Assembly (NCBI GenBank): GCA_022925895.1
Contig: JAKSYS010000230.1
Location: 1-64,000 of the forward strand
Direction: 5' to 3'
Length of the DNA stretch: 64,000 nucleotides
From: Fragilaria crotonensis
Taxonomy: Eukaryota > Bacillariophyta > Fragilariophyceae > Fragilariales > Fragilariaceae
Shown here piece by piece: positions 1 through 11,341 of the stretch; position 1 is the first letter of the stretch; the number at the start of each line of letters is the position of its first letter. The notes under the pieces were generated by a model, which saw only the letters and a program-made list of their open reading frames with translations, was not told the DNA's origin and searched no databases. The translations under genes were made by a program, and so were the position numbers.

Positions 1-137
1 AAAAAAAAACACAACCTCTAATTAACGTGCTGCCTGCGTTACCTGGAGTACAACCAAGAATCGACCCGCACGGCTACATACAAGTTCGAAAGAAAACTTG
101 CGGGTAGCGTGTTTTTGTTGCCACTTGACAAGAGGGA

Positions 138-1553
138 TTAACCGGTTTCTGCCCCCCTGTCGGTTCCAAAGTATGTCAGAATAGACCGCATACCTTGAAT
201 GGCTCGTTTCGTTGCCCGTGTCACGCTATCGAAGACAGCCGTTTCATGAACGGCTAACCAATTGGACATGTGTATATTGCCTTTCCCGACATGAGTATGC
301 TCTGGTTGCGCAAACACCGGTGACATGCTCGGCTCCACCTTGTTCTGTTGTGCGTACACTTGATGAATTCGCCGCAATTGAGTCCGTTGAATGCGGCGCT
401 GATCGTCCGCGTCTTTGCCGTGAACTATGGAGTTTCTATGTTGCCATAATTCGCGCCATTTATTCCAGATCGTGGTGTTGATTTCAACGACCCAGCGATC
501 TCCAGCCGACGTGGGTTCGAGTAGTTGTCTTTGTTCCAGGTAACAACTTTGAGCTGTGGCCCATTCCATGCTAAACCGAGCGCTAAACAAATGTCGCCAG
601 CCAATAGCAGTTTGGGTATCAGTGATGGGCTTGAAACTGAGGGGTATTCGCCGGTGGGCATGTGGTCTCCATGAGCAAGCCAATCCTGAAGACATCAAGA
701 AGATAGTCTCGGAGTCGTGGCGACGTGTGGAGCTCGTCGCAACGGGTGCGAAGGACTCAACAAGCTCCCCTCCGCCAGGTTTCTGTTTCGGGGCATCGGA
801 GGAGATGATCTCGGGTTTCTTCAACCGCATTGCAACAGGGACATAAGGGAGAAATATTGCTGTTATATCGATGCTGGACTCTGTTGGTTGGAAGGATATC
901 GTAGACCAATTTAGTAAAATGAACGTGATGAGATCGTTGACGCCGCAGGGCTTTGCCATGAGCCTCCCAGTGAATTGTCGTAAAAACTGCTGGAGTCCAT
1001 GAGAACCGTTCTTGCAAATACGAAATGCTCAGAGGTGCTGTATATGCTTGTCGAAGGGCTTGGTCATATCGTGACGTGACCGTTCCTGTGGGCAAATGTA
1101 AATGAACCCCGTATGTCGTAGGAGGCGCGCTCGAGGTGCAGGTTCTGGATGTCTTCTCTGATGGGTTGATGCCAGGTGATCGGCCTCGATGTTCAGCTGT
1201 GCCAATAATGGAAGTTGGCTAACCGGTTTATCGTCGTCTTGATGGCCTTTGATGTGCTCGATCGTCGTCGCCGACCAAGTTATCTTAACCGTGTGATAAA
1301 TTTCGATAAGGACGTCCCATTCTGCAGAGAGAGGATGGATATAAACTTCGGCGGGGTTGACCCTGGCGGGTGTTGTGCTGGTATTCATGGTGGGAAGGAA
1401 TGTGTGGACCTGGTGTACAACTGCTTTGTTGTCGCACGCCATGTGTCCCTCAAACGGGAGTGTCCTCATGGTGTACTCTGTGATGTGGTGGATAATTCGA
1501 ACTGCGGCCAACACTCCCCAGGCTTCCGCTCGGTACGATGATATGCGCCCACC
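138..1553 (-). mobile_element. Retroelement protein relic: RNase H domain, zinc-binding motif and C-terminal domain
   Basis: Antisense coding relic of a retroelement polyprotein C-terminus. Read from high to low coordinates it shows an RNase H-like core (SYRAEAWGVLAAVR near 1550-1500, then HIKGHQDDD and LNIEADHLA near 1260-1160). A zinc-knuckle-like motif CPCC...ETRDHLLRCPE follows near 820-760. Last comes a Trp-rich tail with WRELWQHRNSIVHG near 440. RNase H followed by a CxxC...HxxxC motif is the arrangement seen at the C-terminus of many non-LTR (LINE-type) elements; that assignment is inference, because no reverse transcriptase or endonuclease domain is in the window. It is broken in a few places. 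Its coding signal runs right up to the 5' LTR at 1554 and does not resume after the 3' LTR at 9053. Bases 1-137 show nothing recognisable. Confidence 0.7.
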
Positions 1554-1641
1554 TGAAGGATACAGTAGATAGTAATACTGTACCCACTCTTATAGGAACA
1601 ATATTGTATGCATCTACAATAGTGTTCTGGAGAGCCTGACA
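1554..1641 (+). repeat. 5' LTR of Copia element 1 (88 bp)
   Basis: Begins TGAAGGATAC and ends GAGAGCCTGACA, giving the canonical TG...CA ends. It is base-for-base identical with 8966-9053. The following GGTTATAGAGCCCAAC (from 1642) is placed as the primer-binding site. Confidence 0.95.
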
Positions 1642-1847
1642 GGTTATAGAGCCCAACTTTTACTTTATCACCTCTTCGGAGAGTAGATAGAGTCTCTGAG
1701 CAGAGCGGCGGGAGGTTTGACAACGCAACCACCCGTCACAAGGCACTTTGATCATTGAACGTCATTGTTCGGACCAAATCACATTTCCCAGGTAGAATTC
1801 TACAGGGCCCGTCGTACACATCAGTACGCGATTTCCACACCGAAGCG

Positions 1848-4780
1848 ATGTCGACGAAATCAACCAAGCGTGACAAATCGGCAGCAATGACTGGTAACCC
1901 ACCCGTCAACATTCCACCAACCCGGGTTAGCGCAAGGATCGAAGCGCGTCAAATCCAACACACCCCATCCTGGGTAACGCCAAGCACTACAAACGGCGAA
2001 AAGCGACTACTCCAGGCACTATTGGATCACTTGCATGACTCGGCAGATAGCCTTGCAGTCCTCCAATATTTAACAAAGGAGTTTAGACCAATCGCCGCAA
2101 CCCCTCCACACCATCCCAACCATTCGTAAGGTTCGATCACGCCTTCTGGAATTGGATATTGCATTTATCCGATATGATAGGACACAGAACAAGTGGCAAT
2201 ATTGGAATGACTTTACAGAAACAGGAATGCTGGAATGGGCAGGAGACGGCACCACGACGACAAGAGTGCATACTAGTACCATGCGGGACACGTCTGGAGA
2301 ACCAGTTTCAGAGCACGCGCGTGGTAGTAGCTCGGCCACGTTGGATGAAGAGACCGAGAACGAGGAGGAGAAAGGAGACAAAGCAGCACAAAAGTCCCCC
2401 GATCCATTGGGAACGAGTAACAAACAACAGACCATGGACCCACCAGCGGATAGAGACCCTCCAGCAGCCTCCTCCTCCCCCGACATATCCACGCAGACAC
2501 AAACGGAAGCGTATAGCACCCTCTCGCAGCTGACGACGCAAACGCAGAGTCCAGCATTGCTGACAACTCCAGCCCGCCATGCACTTGCACCTTCGGAATG
2601 GTTTCAGTCCCCCCAGAAGATTCGCAACCCCTACACGGGTCGCATGGTTCAGGCACCGACCCCACCTCGTCTCCAGGCCATGATACAGGAACTACAAAAT
2701 CACGAGGATTGGTTCGAAGAACCGGATGATGCCAGCTTACAGCAACAGGATGACCTGACGCCATCTACCAGGACGCTACGCAACACGCAGGGCGTGGTAG
2801 TTCCCCGCAAGTAGATGAAGATGGCTTCATTGAGGTGCTGCCCCCTCATGGTGGACACCAGCGTACGACTCCGCGCACGGCTCACACGTCCACAGCCACG
2901 CAAGTCCAGAATCGATACCAGGCGTTGATGGAGGAGGCCATGGAGACACTCACAGAGCACGCCCAGGGACTGGAAACCACGGCCACCGAACGCCACCAGG
3001 CACGGATGGATAAGACACAAACAGAAATACAATCTGCCGTGGCCGCAGCAATCGACACGATCCAACAAGCGGCAGAGACACAATGTGCCACACAGAAGGA
3101 GACGTTGAGCAGATACTGCAACGAACAGGTAGAATCCCTGATCGCCGATCTAGATAACTTCTCAGGACAGGCCCACCAGATCCAACAAGAGATACTCAAT
3201 GGTGTGCGGGACGGAACAAATGAGGCTCGTACCGTCCCCATCGAGGACGAGGAGGTAATTGAGGAGGTTATCCCACCACCAGTGTCAAGGAGGACCAAAC
3301 GTTTCCCGCAGGTGGATTATCAAGCGATTATGTCGGGTCGGAATCCTCCGTCGCCTCTGCCAGACAAGGCGACGGCACCGTCCGAGGTCCCGGAGGAAAA
3401 GTATACTAATACGGAGTATCAGTTGCTGCGCCTTCGAGCGGCATCGACGCCGACACAATTACGCTCACGTGAACGGAAAGCGGTAATCAAATTCTACAAT
3501 GGTTTCGTGGATTTTGTGCGCCAATATGGCGTCCCAATTAAGACGTTTGACCAACTTCATATCGAACACTTGGAGGATCCACAGATGACGGTCTACCCAG
3601 CTGATATGTTGGCAGCGGAATCACAAGTGTACCTACGATACAGCGCGGCAATCTATGCCCGACTCGAAGAGGATGGTATCCTCGACCCCAAGGAACCGAC
3701 TTACAGCGGACTCCTCCAGATGTATAACAGGACACGAGATGGCTATGCACTCCTTAAATCCATCCTGGCGGCTACACTTACAGTGGAGGCAAAGAATCTC
3801 AGCCTCCTCAGTACACCACCCCCGTGGACTCGACGGCTCATCCCTTTGAATTTGCATCGCAGTTGCAGGAATTTTTTCAGTGTCAGACAAACTATCAACG
3901 ACACTACACGGAACGAGAGCAGGTTCTCATGTTCTTACAGGGCATGCAACAAGTGCGCCGGTATGCACTCTCAGCGGCGCAATTAGTGCACGATTTGGAA
4001 CAGCAACCAGCGACAGGATTTCTGGCGCACCGCCTTGGGTTCCTCCAAATACCCATAACTCTAGATTCACATCCAGCAACATTACCTATGCCATCGACAC
4101 CAGACGTCTACGCCCCGGCACGACTTAACGTGACCAGAGCAAATGCGGACTCTACCTCACCAACTGCACGACGTTCTAATAGTGGCAATCGGAATCGGCG
4201 GGACGGCGATGCCGTACGAGACACACGCCGAGGTGCACGACCAACGAAGGATGTTCAATGCCCGGCCTGCGCAACGTATGGACACGAGCTAGTGGATTGC
4301 AAGGTACTGCCAAAACTGGCCGCGTGCCTTGAATACATCCAAACTCATACGACCACTGTGCAAAATACACTGCAAAAGTACAGAAACTTGAATCATCCCA
4401 ACAACCGGCAGAGTCGCCAGAACACGCGGGAGGTTCTGGCGAATCGACTTTACGGACACTTGATGACACAAGATATTCCGGATGTGCACAGATTGGTCGA
4501 GGATATAACAGTGTCGTTACTTGGAAATGCGGACGACGAAGAGACGGAAGATGAAGATGACGACAACAGTGCAAATATCTGTCATCTACAAGCGTTCCCG
4601 GTGCTCCCGTCACCAAGCACGTGTAGTACTGCTCAGGAGAGCGACTGGACCACACGCGATGTCCAGGACCCGACGGACGCAATCCAGCCCGTGAAATTCC
4701 CTCTTCTTCAACAGATACTGGACCACGATCACCACTCTCACCTCAGGACAGCCTATCTGGGGCCCCGCAGCCGGTAGTAC
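1848..4780 (+). other. Gag-like region of Copia element 1
   Basis: Rounded extent of the Gag-like part. It includes long Gln/Thr-rich and coiled-coil-prone stretches, then a zinc knuckle of the form CPACATYGHELVDC at about 4258-4300. An acidic EETEDEDDD run follows near 4540. It is part of the broken element at 1554-9053. Confidence 0.7.
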
Positions 4781-4829
4781 CTTGTCCGGAGGCAGACGAC
4801 GGCCAGCAACACACCAGCATCACGGTGTC

Positions 4830-6480
4830 CGTCTCGGCGGTCCAGCAGCGTGACCTGGCAGACACCGGTGCATCGGTCAGTGCGACCGGCCTCCGCAATA
4901 TCCTCCATGATTTTACCACACACACGCGTTATGAGATCACAGGATACGATGGAAACGTGACAAAGGCAGCCGGCGAAGGATATGCTCTTGTGCACAACCA
5001 TGCAACGGCAACCACAGACCGCATTCTGTTTGTTTACGCTCCGTCCATCACAGGCACCATCTTCTCCTTGGAACATCATGCCCAGACTCATCCTCGCATA
5101 CATCGATGGACACAAGAAGCGATCCCGAGTACACAAGGTGGATGGATCACGTTTTACGACGATCGCGACTCGATTGTATCGCGCTACCCCACCGTACGAT
5201 CAAAAGGGGTGTACTACATCCAGGATATGAAGTTCGTTCCATCATTGGAGCCTGACTTGATCACGGACGCACAGCAGCCGTCAACGACAGCACCGGATGA
5301 TACCCGCACAATCCTATCCCTACATGCACACGAGTCGGACAAGCTGGCGGACTACACATATAGTGGCATGACGGAAACGTTCGTGGACTATGTACAGATA
5401 CCGATGGCAACCCCGATTGTCACGTCCCTCTATCATACACTCAGCTCGCCGACTGTCACATCAAAGATGGAAGCAGACATACTGAACTACGAGGTCTGGC
5501 ATCAACGCCTTGCACATTGTTCAGAACAAAAGATGCGCAAAACACAACAACACGTCGACGGCATACCTGCATTCCGACAATCGACATTACCCTCCTTTGT
5601 ACGATGCCGAGCATGTGATGTGGCCACTTTGAAGAAAGCGTCGCGGGGTCCAGAGACAGCAGTGCCACGGACACTACACCCAGGACAAGTGTTCCACATG
5701 GACTTAGGCTTCTTTCGTGGTCCCAGCAACCTGATGGAGGTTTATGAACGCCATGCTCCTCCGTCCCCAAAATTAGTGGAAAGTCGACAGGGTTTTGTAT
5801 GCTATCTTCTCATCATCGATCGATGCACCCGTTATCTCTGGATATTCCCTCTCCGCTCGAAGTCAGTACCACCCGAACTCATTAGGATTTTCCTCCAAAC
5901 ACATGGTAACCCGGTAAGATGGTGAAGACCATACGCACGGATGGTGAGGGGTCACTGGCGGAGTCCCCAAAGTTTCGACAAATCTTGATGGAGTATGGTT
6001 ACACACTTGAGAAGACAGCCACGGATACATCATCGCAGAACGGTTTGGCAGAACGCCCACATCGCACACTGGGCGAAATGACAAGATGCCTTCTCTACTC
6101 CGCGGCCATGCCTATATATTTTTGGGCGGATGCTATGGTGTACTCAGGATATATCCACAATCGCCTGTACCACGAGGGTGCGCAAGGCGTACCCTACAAC
6201 CTGTGGACAGGAAAGCGGGCGAACGTTAAACACCTACGCGCATTCGGATCACGAGTTCTCGTGAAACGCAGCGGCGCTCGACCCACAAAAGGGGACCCGC
6301 ATCACTACGATGGACGTTTCCTTCGGTTTGGAGCGACGGATCGCAATATCATCTACTTCGATGAGGTCACTCATCGGGAAAAGTTGCCCGCCATTGTAAC
6401 ATCGATGAATTTCACTATGGCTCCACAACTCGCCCACCAGGGGCACAGCAGGTACTGGAAAAGACTGCACCGCACATTCT
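4830..6480 (+). other. Protease, GAG-pre-integrase and integrase region of Copia element 1
   Basis: Aspartic protease motif LADTGASVSATG near 4855. A GAG-pre-integrase segment (WHQRLAHCSEQKM with CRACDVATLKK) lies near 5495-5640. An integrase core follows, with VFHMDLGFFRG near 5690, TDGEGSLAESPKF near 5935 and SSQNGLAERPHRTLGEM near 6030. The protease-integrase order is diagnostic for Copia. Part of the broken element. Confidence 0.85.
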
Positions 6481-7189
6481 GACTCGCCAACACCCACCCT
6501 GCGACATTGGCTACCTTATCGAGGATGAGAAGACCCCACTCCCACAAACGCCAATTGACACCTTGGACCCAATGCTGGCAGAACGCCATCATGAAACGAA
6601 TCCCAATGTGGCAATTGCGGCGGCGGCTTTCGGCGACCTGACGCGCCCAGAACAACAAATGGAAGAGATCTTGCACGCGTGGACAGATCTTAATTCGTAC
6701 CTCCCTGCAATTCCGATTCGTCTTCCCCTGAACCGACATCCGACACTAGGATTCATCCTGGTACAGGATACTGAACATCCCCTGGTATATCTACAGGGAT
6801 GTCATATGGGTACAAAGGCATATCGGCTCCCACGCTGGAGATCTACCATACGCCATTCGGTGCTGCGCACGCTTAATGGTCATAAGGTGCATTCAATCGC
6901 GCAGGTACAACAACTTTTGGAGGATCATCGCCAGGCATCAGGCCAATATGTCGACTTGGAATTTGCTAAAGTGGAACCGAGGGTCCAACCTGACACGGAC
7001 ATCCCTCACCTTCACTTTGACCAACTACGTCACATCAACCAGCTCCATGTCGCAATGCGCACCGAGCAAGGACTCCCTCGGGACCAAGCTTTCCTCTCCT
7101 TGACACGGTCACAGCTCAAGAAACGCAACGACTATGACAGCTGGCGGAAATCGGAATGGCAACAACACGATAAGTATAAAGCACAAGAC

Positions 7190-8220
7190 ATGTTTGGTCC
7201 GCCTTGTCCACGCCCTCGGGATGCAATTGTACTGCCTTTTGTGTGGACATACATGTTGAAGGAAGACCCCATGACCGGTGAACCCATTTTTAAAGCACGT
7301 GGCACCTGTAACGGCGGCAAACGCTACGGCAAAGCGGTGACACTGGCGGAAACGTACGCTACATGTGTCGAACAACCCGCCTGTCGCCTCTATTGGAGTT
7401 TGACAGCTAGTGCAGGGTTAATCGCAATGGGGGCAGATGCAGGCAATGCATTCGCTGAAGCACCTCCCCCCGTTCAGCCCTTCTATATGATTATTGATGA
7501 TCAGTTCGCGGAATGGTGGACGGAGTCGGAAGGTAACCCGCCGATTCCGGACGGTTATGTCCTCCCAGTACAGCATGCATTGCAGGGACATCCAGAGGCT
7601 CCCCGTCTGTGGGAGCAACACATCCATCGCATTCTAACGGAAGAGTTAAAGTTCCGCTCGACAACATGAAAAATGCTTGTATAGTCGCACGGACCCTGTT
7701 TCTACACAACTACAACTTCTACTTCGTCAGGTCGACGATTTTCTGTATCGGCAACCGATCAACAGGCGTGCACAGCCATTATTCAAGCAATTGGGGCATT
7801 CTTGAAAGTACCGCTGAACGATCTTGGCCTGATTCGCAAATTCAATGGCGTCAACGTCATGCAAACGCGTTGGTATATCAAGATTTCTTGCCAGGATTAC
7901 TTACTCAAGATTCTAGACAACCATGGATGGCTTGAGCTCAAAGCTTCAAACCAGCCTATACCAATGCGCCACGATTCCGCATATCAACGACAATTGGAAC
8001 TGGCCGAGCGCCCTGCCACGGCTCAAGTTCAACAGCAACTTCAGAAGCAGGTTGGATTCTCCTTCAGGGCCGCAGTCGGTGAACTCATCTATGCATTGGT
8101 CATCGCACGCCCCGAAATTTCACTTTCCACGACCAAACTCTCTCAGTATGGTACCAACCCAGCATCCGTTCACTACGACGCAGTCAAGACCATTTTTGCG
8201 TTCCTCAACAATACGCGTGA
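7190..8220 (+). other. Reverse transcriptase region of Copia element 1
   Basis: RT wording includes FKARGTCNGGKRYG (near 7290), ADAGNAFAEAPPP (near 7440) and YVLPVQHALQGHPEAPRLW (near 7560). Downstream comes the connection segment LIYALVIARPEIS. Part of the broken element. Confidence 0.85.
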
Positions 8221-8334
8221 TGATGGCTTGATTTACTGGCGACAGTGCCCACGGATGGATCTCCCAGAGGCACCACTTCCAACCCCACATTCCACCTCGG
8301 CCAATGCATTACCCACGTTACATACCAACCCGAC

Positions 8335-8770
8335 ACAGCCCATTGCCTTCTCCGACTCTGACTGGGGATCGGACTTCTCGCATCGCCGATCGATTAGCGG
8401 GATGATCATAATGCTCTCCGGAGCTGCCATCGTCTACAAAACACGCTATCAAAAAGCTGTTGCTCTTTCCAGCACCGAGGCCGAATTTGTCAGCGCCGCT
8501 GACACCGGAAAGATGATCTTGTATGTTCGGTCGCTCCTTCAGGATTTGGGGTTCTCGCAACCAACCCCGACGCAACTACACGTAGACAACACAGGGGCGA
8601 TTTTCATGGTTGAAGCACAGGCTCCCACGAAACGGACGCGCCATGTCGATATTCGGTACTTTGCACTTCTGGATTGGCGCTCGACTGGACAACTCACGGC
8701 GGTACCCATCCGGACAGACATGAATCTTAGCGACTCGATGACGAAAGCAACCGGACGCATCAAGTTTCAC
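8335..8770 (+). other. RNase H region of Copia element 1
   Basis: Copia RNase H signature: FSDSDWGSDFSHRRSISG near 8347, KAVALSSTEAEFVSA near 8453, LHVDNTGAIFMVE near 8580 and RTRHVDIRYF near 8637. It lies about 200 bp before the 3' LTR, the normal place for this domain. Confidence 0.9.
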
Positions 8771-8965
8771 CAACATGCAGATATGTTCATGGGCCGTGTA
8801 CCTCCCACGTATGTTACGGAAGCCTACCCGGCCATCAAGCCCGTATACATTCATGCACTCGCTGGACACAAACAGTATCCTGCGAGTTTCCTCTCTGCTC
8901 TCAAATACTCACCACCGCGCAACACCCAGTATTGGCTTGCATTCGTATCAGAGAGCATGGGGGGG

Positions 8966-9053
8966 TGAAGGATACAGTAGATAGTAATACTGTACCCACT
9001 CTTATAGGAACAATATTGTATGCATCTACAATAGTGTTCTGGAGAGCCTGACA
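8966..9053 (+). repeat. 3' LTR of Copia element 1 (88 bp)
   Basis: Identical to 1554-1641 over all 88 bases. It is preceded directly by a G7 polypurine tract (about 8959-8965), which fixes the LTR start at the TG. Confidence 0.95.
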
Positions 9054-9120
9054 ATCCTTTGGGTGTCGACTGTCGACTGACAGCATCATACGTACTAGTA
9101 CTGGAGACTGGAGTACCACG

Positions 9121-9191
9121 GTATTGGGAATCGGGAATTGGGAATTGGGCATTGCGGCATAGGGCATTGGGCATTGGGCATTGGGCATTGG
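9121..9191 (+). repeat. GGGCATT/GGGAATT heptamer array, left part
   Basis: Short tandem array with period 7: GGGAATT variants at the left, then GGGCATT units. It is interrupted at 9192 by the MITE and resumes at 9526-9559, so both parts were one array before the insertion. Confidence 0.85.
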
Positions 9192-9525
9192 CAGGCATGG
9201 CAAAAATAGGCGATCCGGCCGGCGCGCCTACACCCGCCTAAAAATGGTAAATTTAGGCGGCATGCCGACTTCATGTATAGGCGGTGGGGTTAGGGGTTAG
9301 GGGTACGGTACAGTACCAGTAGTGCAAGTCGTGCCAGTAGCGAGTAGTAGCATGCCGATAGGCCCAGCATAGTACGCGACGACACGTATCTGACCCGAGT
9401 CTGCTGTATTCCGGATTATCTGGCACGTATACCTATATTTAGGTTAACTTTAGGCGGCATGCCAAGTTCGATTTTAGGCGGGTAGGCCCGTAGCGGCAGG
9501 CGCCCGCCTATTTTTGCCATGCCTG
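9192..9525. mobile_element. hAT-like MITE (334 bp) with 21-bp terminal inverted repeats
   Basis: The ends are perfect 21-bp inverted repeats: 9192-9212 starts CAGGCATGGC and 9505-9525 ends GCCATGCCTG. Both sides are flanked by the 8-bp direct repeat GGCATTGG (9184-9191 and 9526-9533), as expected for an hAT target duplication. Because the flanking array has a 7-bp period, the duplication could partly be the array itself. Subterminal TAGGCGG/CCGCCTA words recur on both arms, which is typical of hAT non-autonomous elements. The interior has no coding capacity. It contains two telomere-like GGGGTTA units near 9285-9305. Confidence 0.8.
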
Positions 9526-9559
9526 GGCATTGGGCATTGGGCATTGGGCATTGGGCAAT
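9526..9559 (+). repeat. GGGCATT heptamer array, right part
   Basis: Four to five GGGCATT units continuing the array at 9121-9191 beyond the MITE. Confidence 0.85.
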
Positions 9560-9886
9560 GCGATCTTGTGAAGGTTAGTTCCAGCGTCCAAGTAGCACTA
9601 TGCGCATGTTACCTGGTACTCCAGTACCAGTAGTTGTACCGTGCAACTACTACTGGAGTACTGGGGCAGTCTCGATGGGCGTACCACTACTATGTCTGTC
9701 TCTATTGGAAGCTGGAGATACACGAACGACAATTGCACACCACCAGGCCAAACTACTCACGCCATGTGCATCATATGATATACTGAGGGTGGCGTTGTTC
9801 ACAGTCATTGTTGTCTATAAGTGTAGACCGTACGTTGCAACATCTGCAACGTCAATCTTCGAAGCAAGTTGCTGTTCTCTGTCAGC
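9560..9886 (+). promoter_or_regulatory. Upstream spacer of the MATE gene
   Basis: 327 bp with no gene. It carries several GTAC/AGTACT words near 9610-9660, part of a window-wide spacer pattern. No TATA box stands out. It presumably holds the MATE promoter (inference). Confidence 0.4.
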
Positions 9887-11341
9887 ATGACTGTCGAAGG
9901 GGATCCGTACGAGAAGGAGGGGTTTCATTTCCTGCACGAAGCCAAATTACTGATCAACATTGCACTACCCACGGTGATTGTTCAGTTTAGTCTCTACTTT
10001 CTGTACCCGCAGACCGCCTCGGCCGTCGGGCGCAATCTAGCGACGCAAGACTTGGCAGGTTTCTCTTTGGGAAGTTTATCCGGGAACATGATCTGCCTTG
10101 CCATGATCATTGGAGTCTTGTCGGCTGCCAACACGCTCATGCCACAGGCGTTTGGGTCAAGAAACTACGAACAAGTTGGAATTTTGGCTATTCAAGGTTT
10201 TGTGGCATGCCTCTTGGTCCTATTTCTGCCAATTATTCTTCTGACGACGTGCATGAGCTGGATATTTTCATTATTGGGTCAAGATCCGGATGCTGCTGAT
10301 CTGGCAGTGTCTTGGTTGAGGATTTACGTGCTTGGGGTGCCGTTTGTCTTGCTGATACGCGTCATCCAGTACTTTCTCTCCAGTCAGCATTTGGTGTGGC
10401 CCATAGCATACGGTTGTGTATTTGGGTGTTTCGTGATCCATCCTATTCTCCTAAGGATACTGATTCCACCCTTTCGATTTCTTGGTTCCGGATTGGCCGT
10501 AGTGACGTCTCAAGTCGTGCAAGTTGCTACCGTTCTTGTCTATTTGCGATGGAGACCAGTATACAAAGCAGAAACATGGAGCGGTCTGTCGCTCCATGCC
10601 ATTCGGGAAGCGCTCCGCTTCGAACCAATGGTGCGATTTATCAAACTTGGTTTGGGTGGAGTGTTTACAATGTCGGAGTGGTGGTTTTGGGAAGTTCTGT
10701 GCATGTTGGCTGGGCATCTGGGGGTTATCCCGCTATGCGTACATACCATTGCATATAATCTGGTTCCCATTTGCTTCATGGTGCCCCTGGGAATAAGCAT
10801 CGGGCTGACGATGCGAATGGGCCATGTCCTGACTAATGACGTGAGAAAGGCCAAGTTTTTGGCTGCCAGTTGTATGGGCATGACCGTGGTGATTGCATGC
10901 TTGGTGGCCGCCTCGCTCTGGCATCTCCAAGATCCAATCATCGCTCTTTTTACCAAGGACGACAAAGTGAAAGAGGGCTGCAAGGATATATGGCATCTAC
11001 TGTGCATATACATCATTTTGCTCTACATCTTTGGAATGAATGCGGGGATCATGCGGGCTTTGGCAATGCAGTGGACCTTGGCAGGCATCATCATAGCATA
11101 TCTTTGGTTCGGCGCTCTGCCCACCATCGTTCATTTCGCTATCATCAAAGGGGGTGGTGTGCATGCCATGTGGCATGTGTTGCCTGTCTTTTACACCATC
11201 ATGAATTTGACTCTGATTCTCACCTACGTCACGGCAGATTGGGATGTCATTTCCGCTACTATTCAAGAGCGACGGAGGAGTTCGGCAAAGGAGAGCAGCG
11301 AAGCATCCCATCTGTTAGAGGAAGCAGCTGCGCTTGGCTAG
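9887..11341 (+). CDS. MATE family multidrug/toxin efflux transporter
   Basis: 484-residue polytopic membrane protein of the MATE (multi-antimicrobial extrusion) family, which couples export of cationic or organic solutes to a proton or sodium gradient. About twelve hydrophobic segments run through the protein. Family wording includes NIALPTVIVQ in the first helix, ANTLMPQAFGSRNYEQVGI after helix 2 and a second-half repeat (FIKLGLGGVFTMSEWW...NLVPICFMVPLGISIGLTMRMG). The usual MATE length is 450-550 residues, so it looks complete and intronless. The start is the ATG at 9887; an open frame extends a few codons upstream but has no ATG. A short acidic/Ser-rich cytosolic tail ends at a TAG that overlaps the stop of the convergent ZNG1 gene. 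Substrate and membrane (plasma membrane or vacuole) cannot be read from sequence. Confidence 0.95.
   Translation: MTVEGDPYEKEGFHFLHEAKLLINIALPTVIVQFSLYFLYPQTASAVGRNLATQDLAGFSLGSLSGNMICLAMIIGVLSAANTLMPQAFGSRNYEQVGILAIQGFVACLLVLFLPIILLTTCMSWIFSLLGQDPDAADLAVSWLRIYVLGVPFVLLIRVIQYFLSSQHLVWPIAYGCVFGCFVIHPILLRILIPPFRFLGSGLAVVTSQVVQVATVLVYLRWRPVYKAETWSGLSLHAIREALRFEPMVRFIKLGLGGVFTMSEWWFWEVLCMLAGHLGVIPLCVHTIAYNLVPICFMVPLGISIGLTMRMGHVLTNDVRKAKFLAASCMGMTVVIACLVAASLWHLQDPIIALFTKDDKVKEGCKDIWHLLCIYIILLYIFGMNAGIMRALAMQWTLAGIIIAYLWFGALPTIVHFAIIKGGGVHAMWHVLPVFYTIMNLTLILTYVTADWDVISATIQERRRSSAKESSEASHLLEEAAALG

Larger units (their letters stand above)
1554..9053 (+). mobile_element. Copia (Ty1/Copia, CoDi-like) LTR retrotransposon, 7.5 kb, broken
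   Basis: Complete-length LTR retrotransposon fossil bounded by identical 88-bp LTRs. Domain order is Gag with a zinc knuckle, aspartic protease (DTGA), GAG-pre-integrase and integrase, reverse transcriptase, RNase H. Integrase before RT is the Copia order, and the RT/RNase H wording (YVLPVQHALQGHPEAPRLW; ALSSTEAEF) resembles the CoDi elements described from diatoms. A primer-binding-like tract (GGTTATAGAGCCCAAC) follows the 5' LTR and a G7 polypurine tract precedes the 3' LTR. The coding interior carries about seven breaks, so it is not autonomous as it stands. Identical LTRs suggest a young insertion, although 88 bp gives little resolution. There is no target-site duplication: CCACC lies left, ATCCT right. 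The family, boundaries and order are directly seen; the age is inference. Confidence 0.95.

Noticed and set aside
2273-2764. Minus-strand open frames opposite the Gag region of Copia element 1
   Set aside because: Shadows of the element's Gln/Thr-rich Gag-like sequence.
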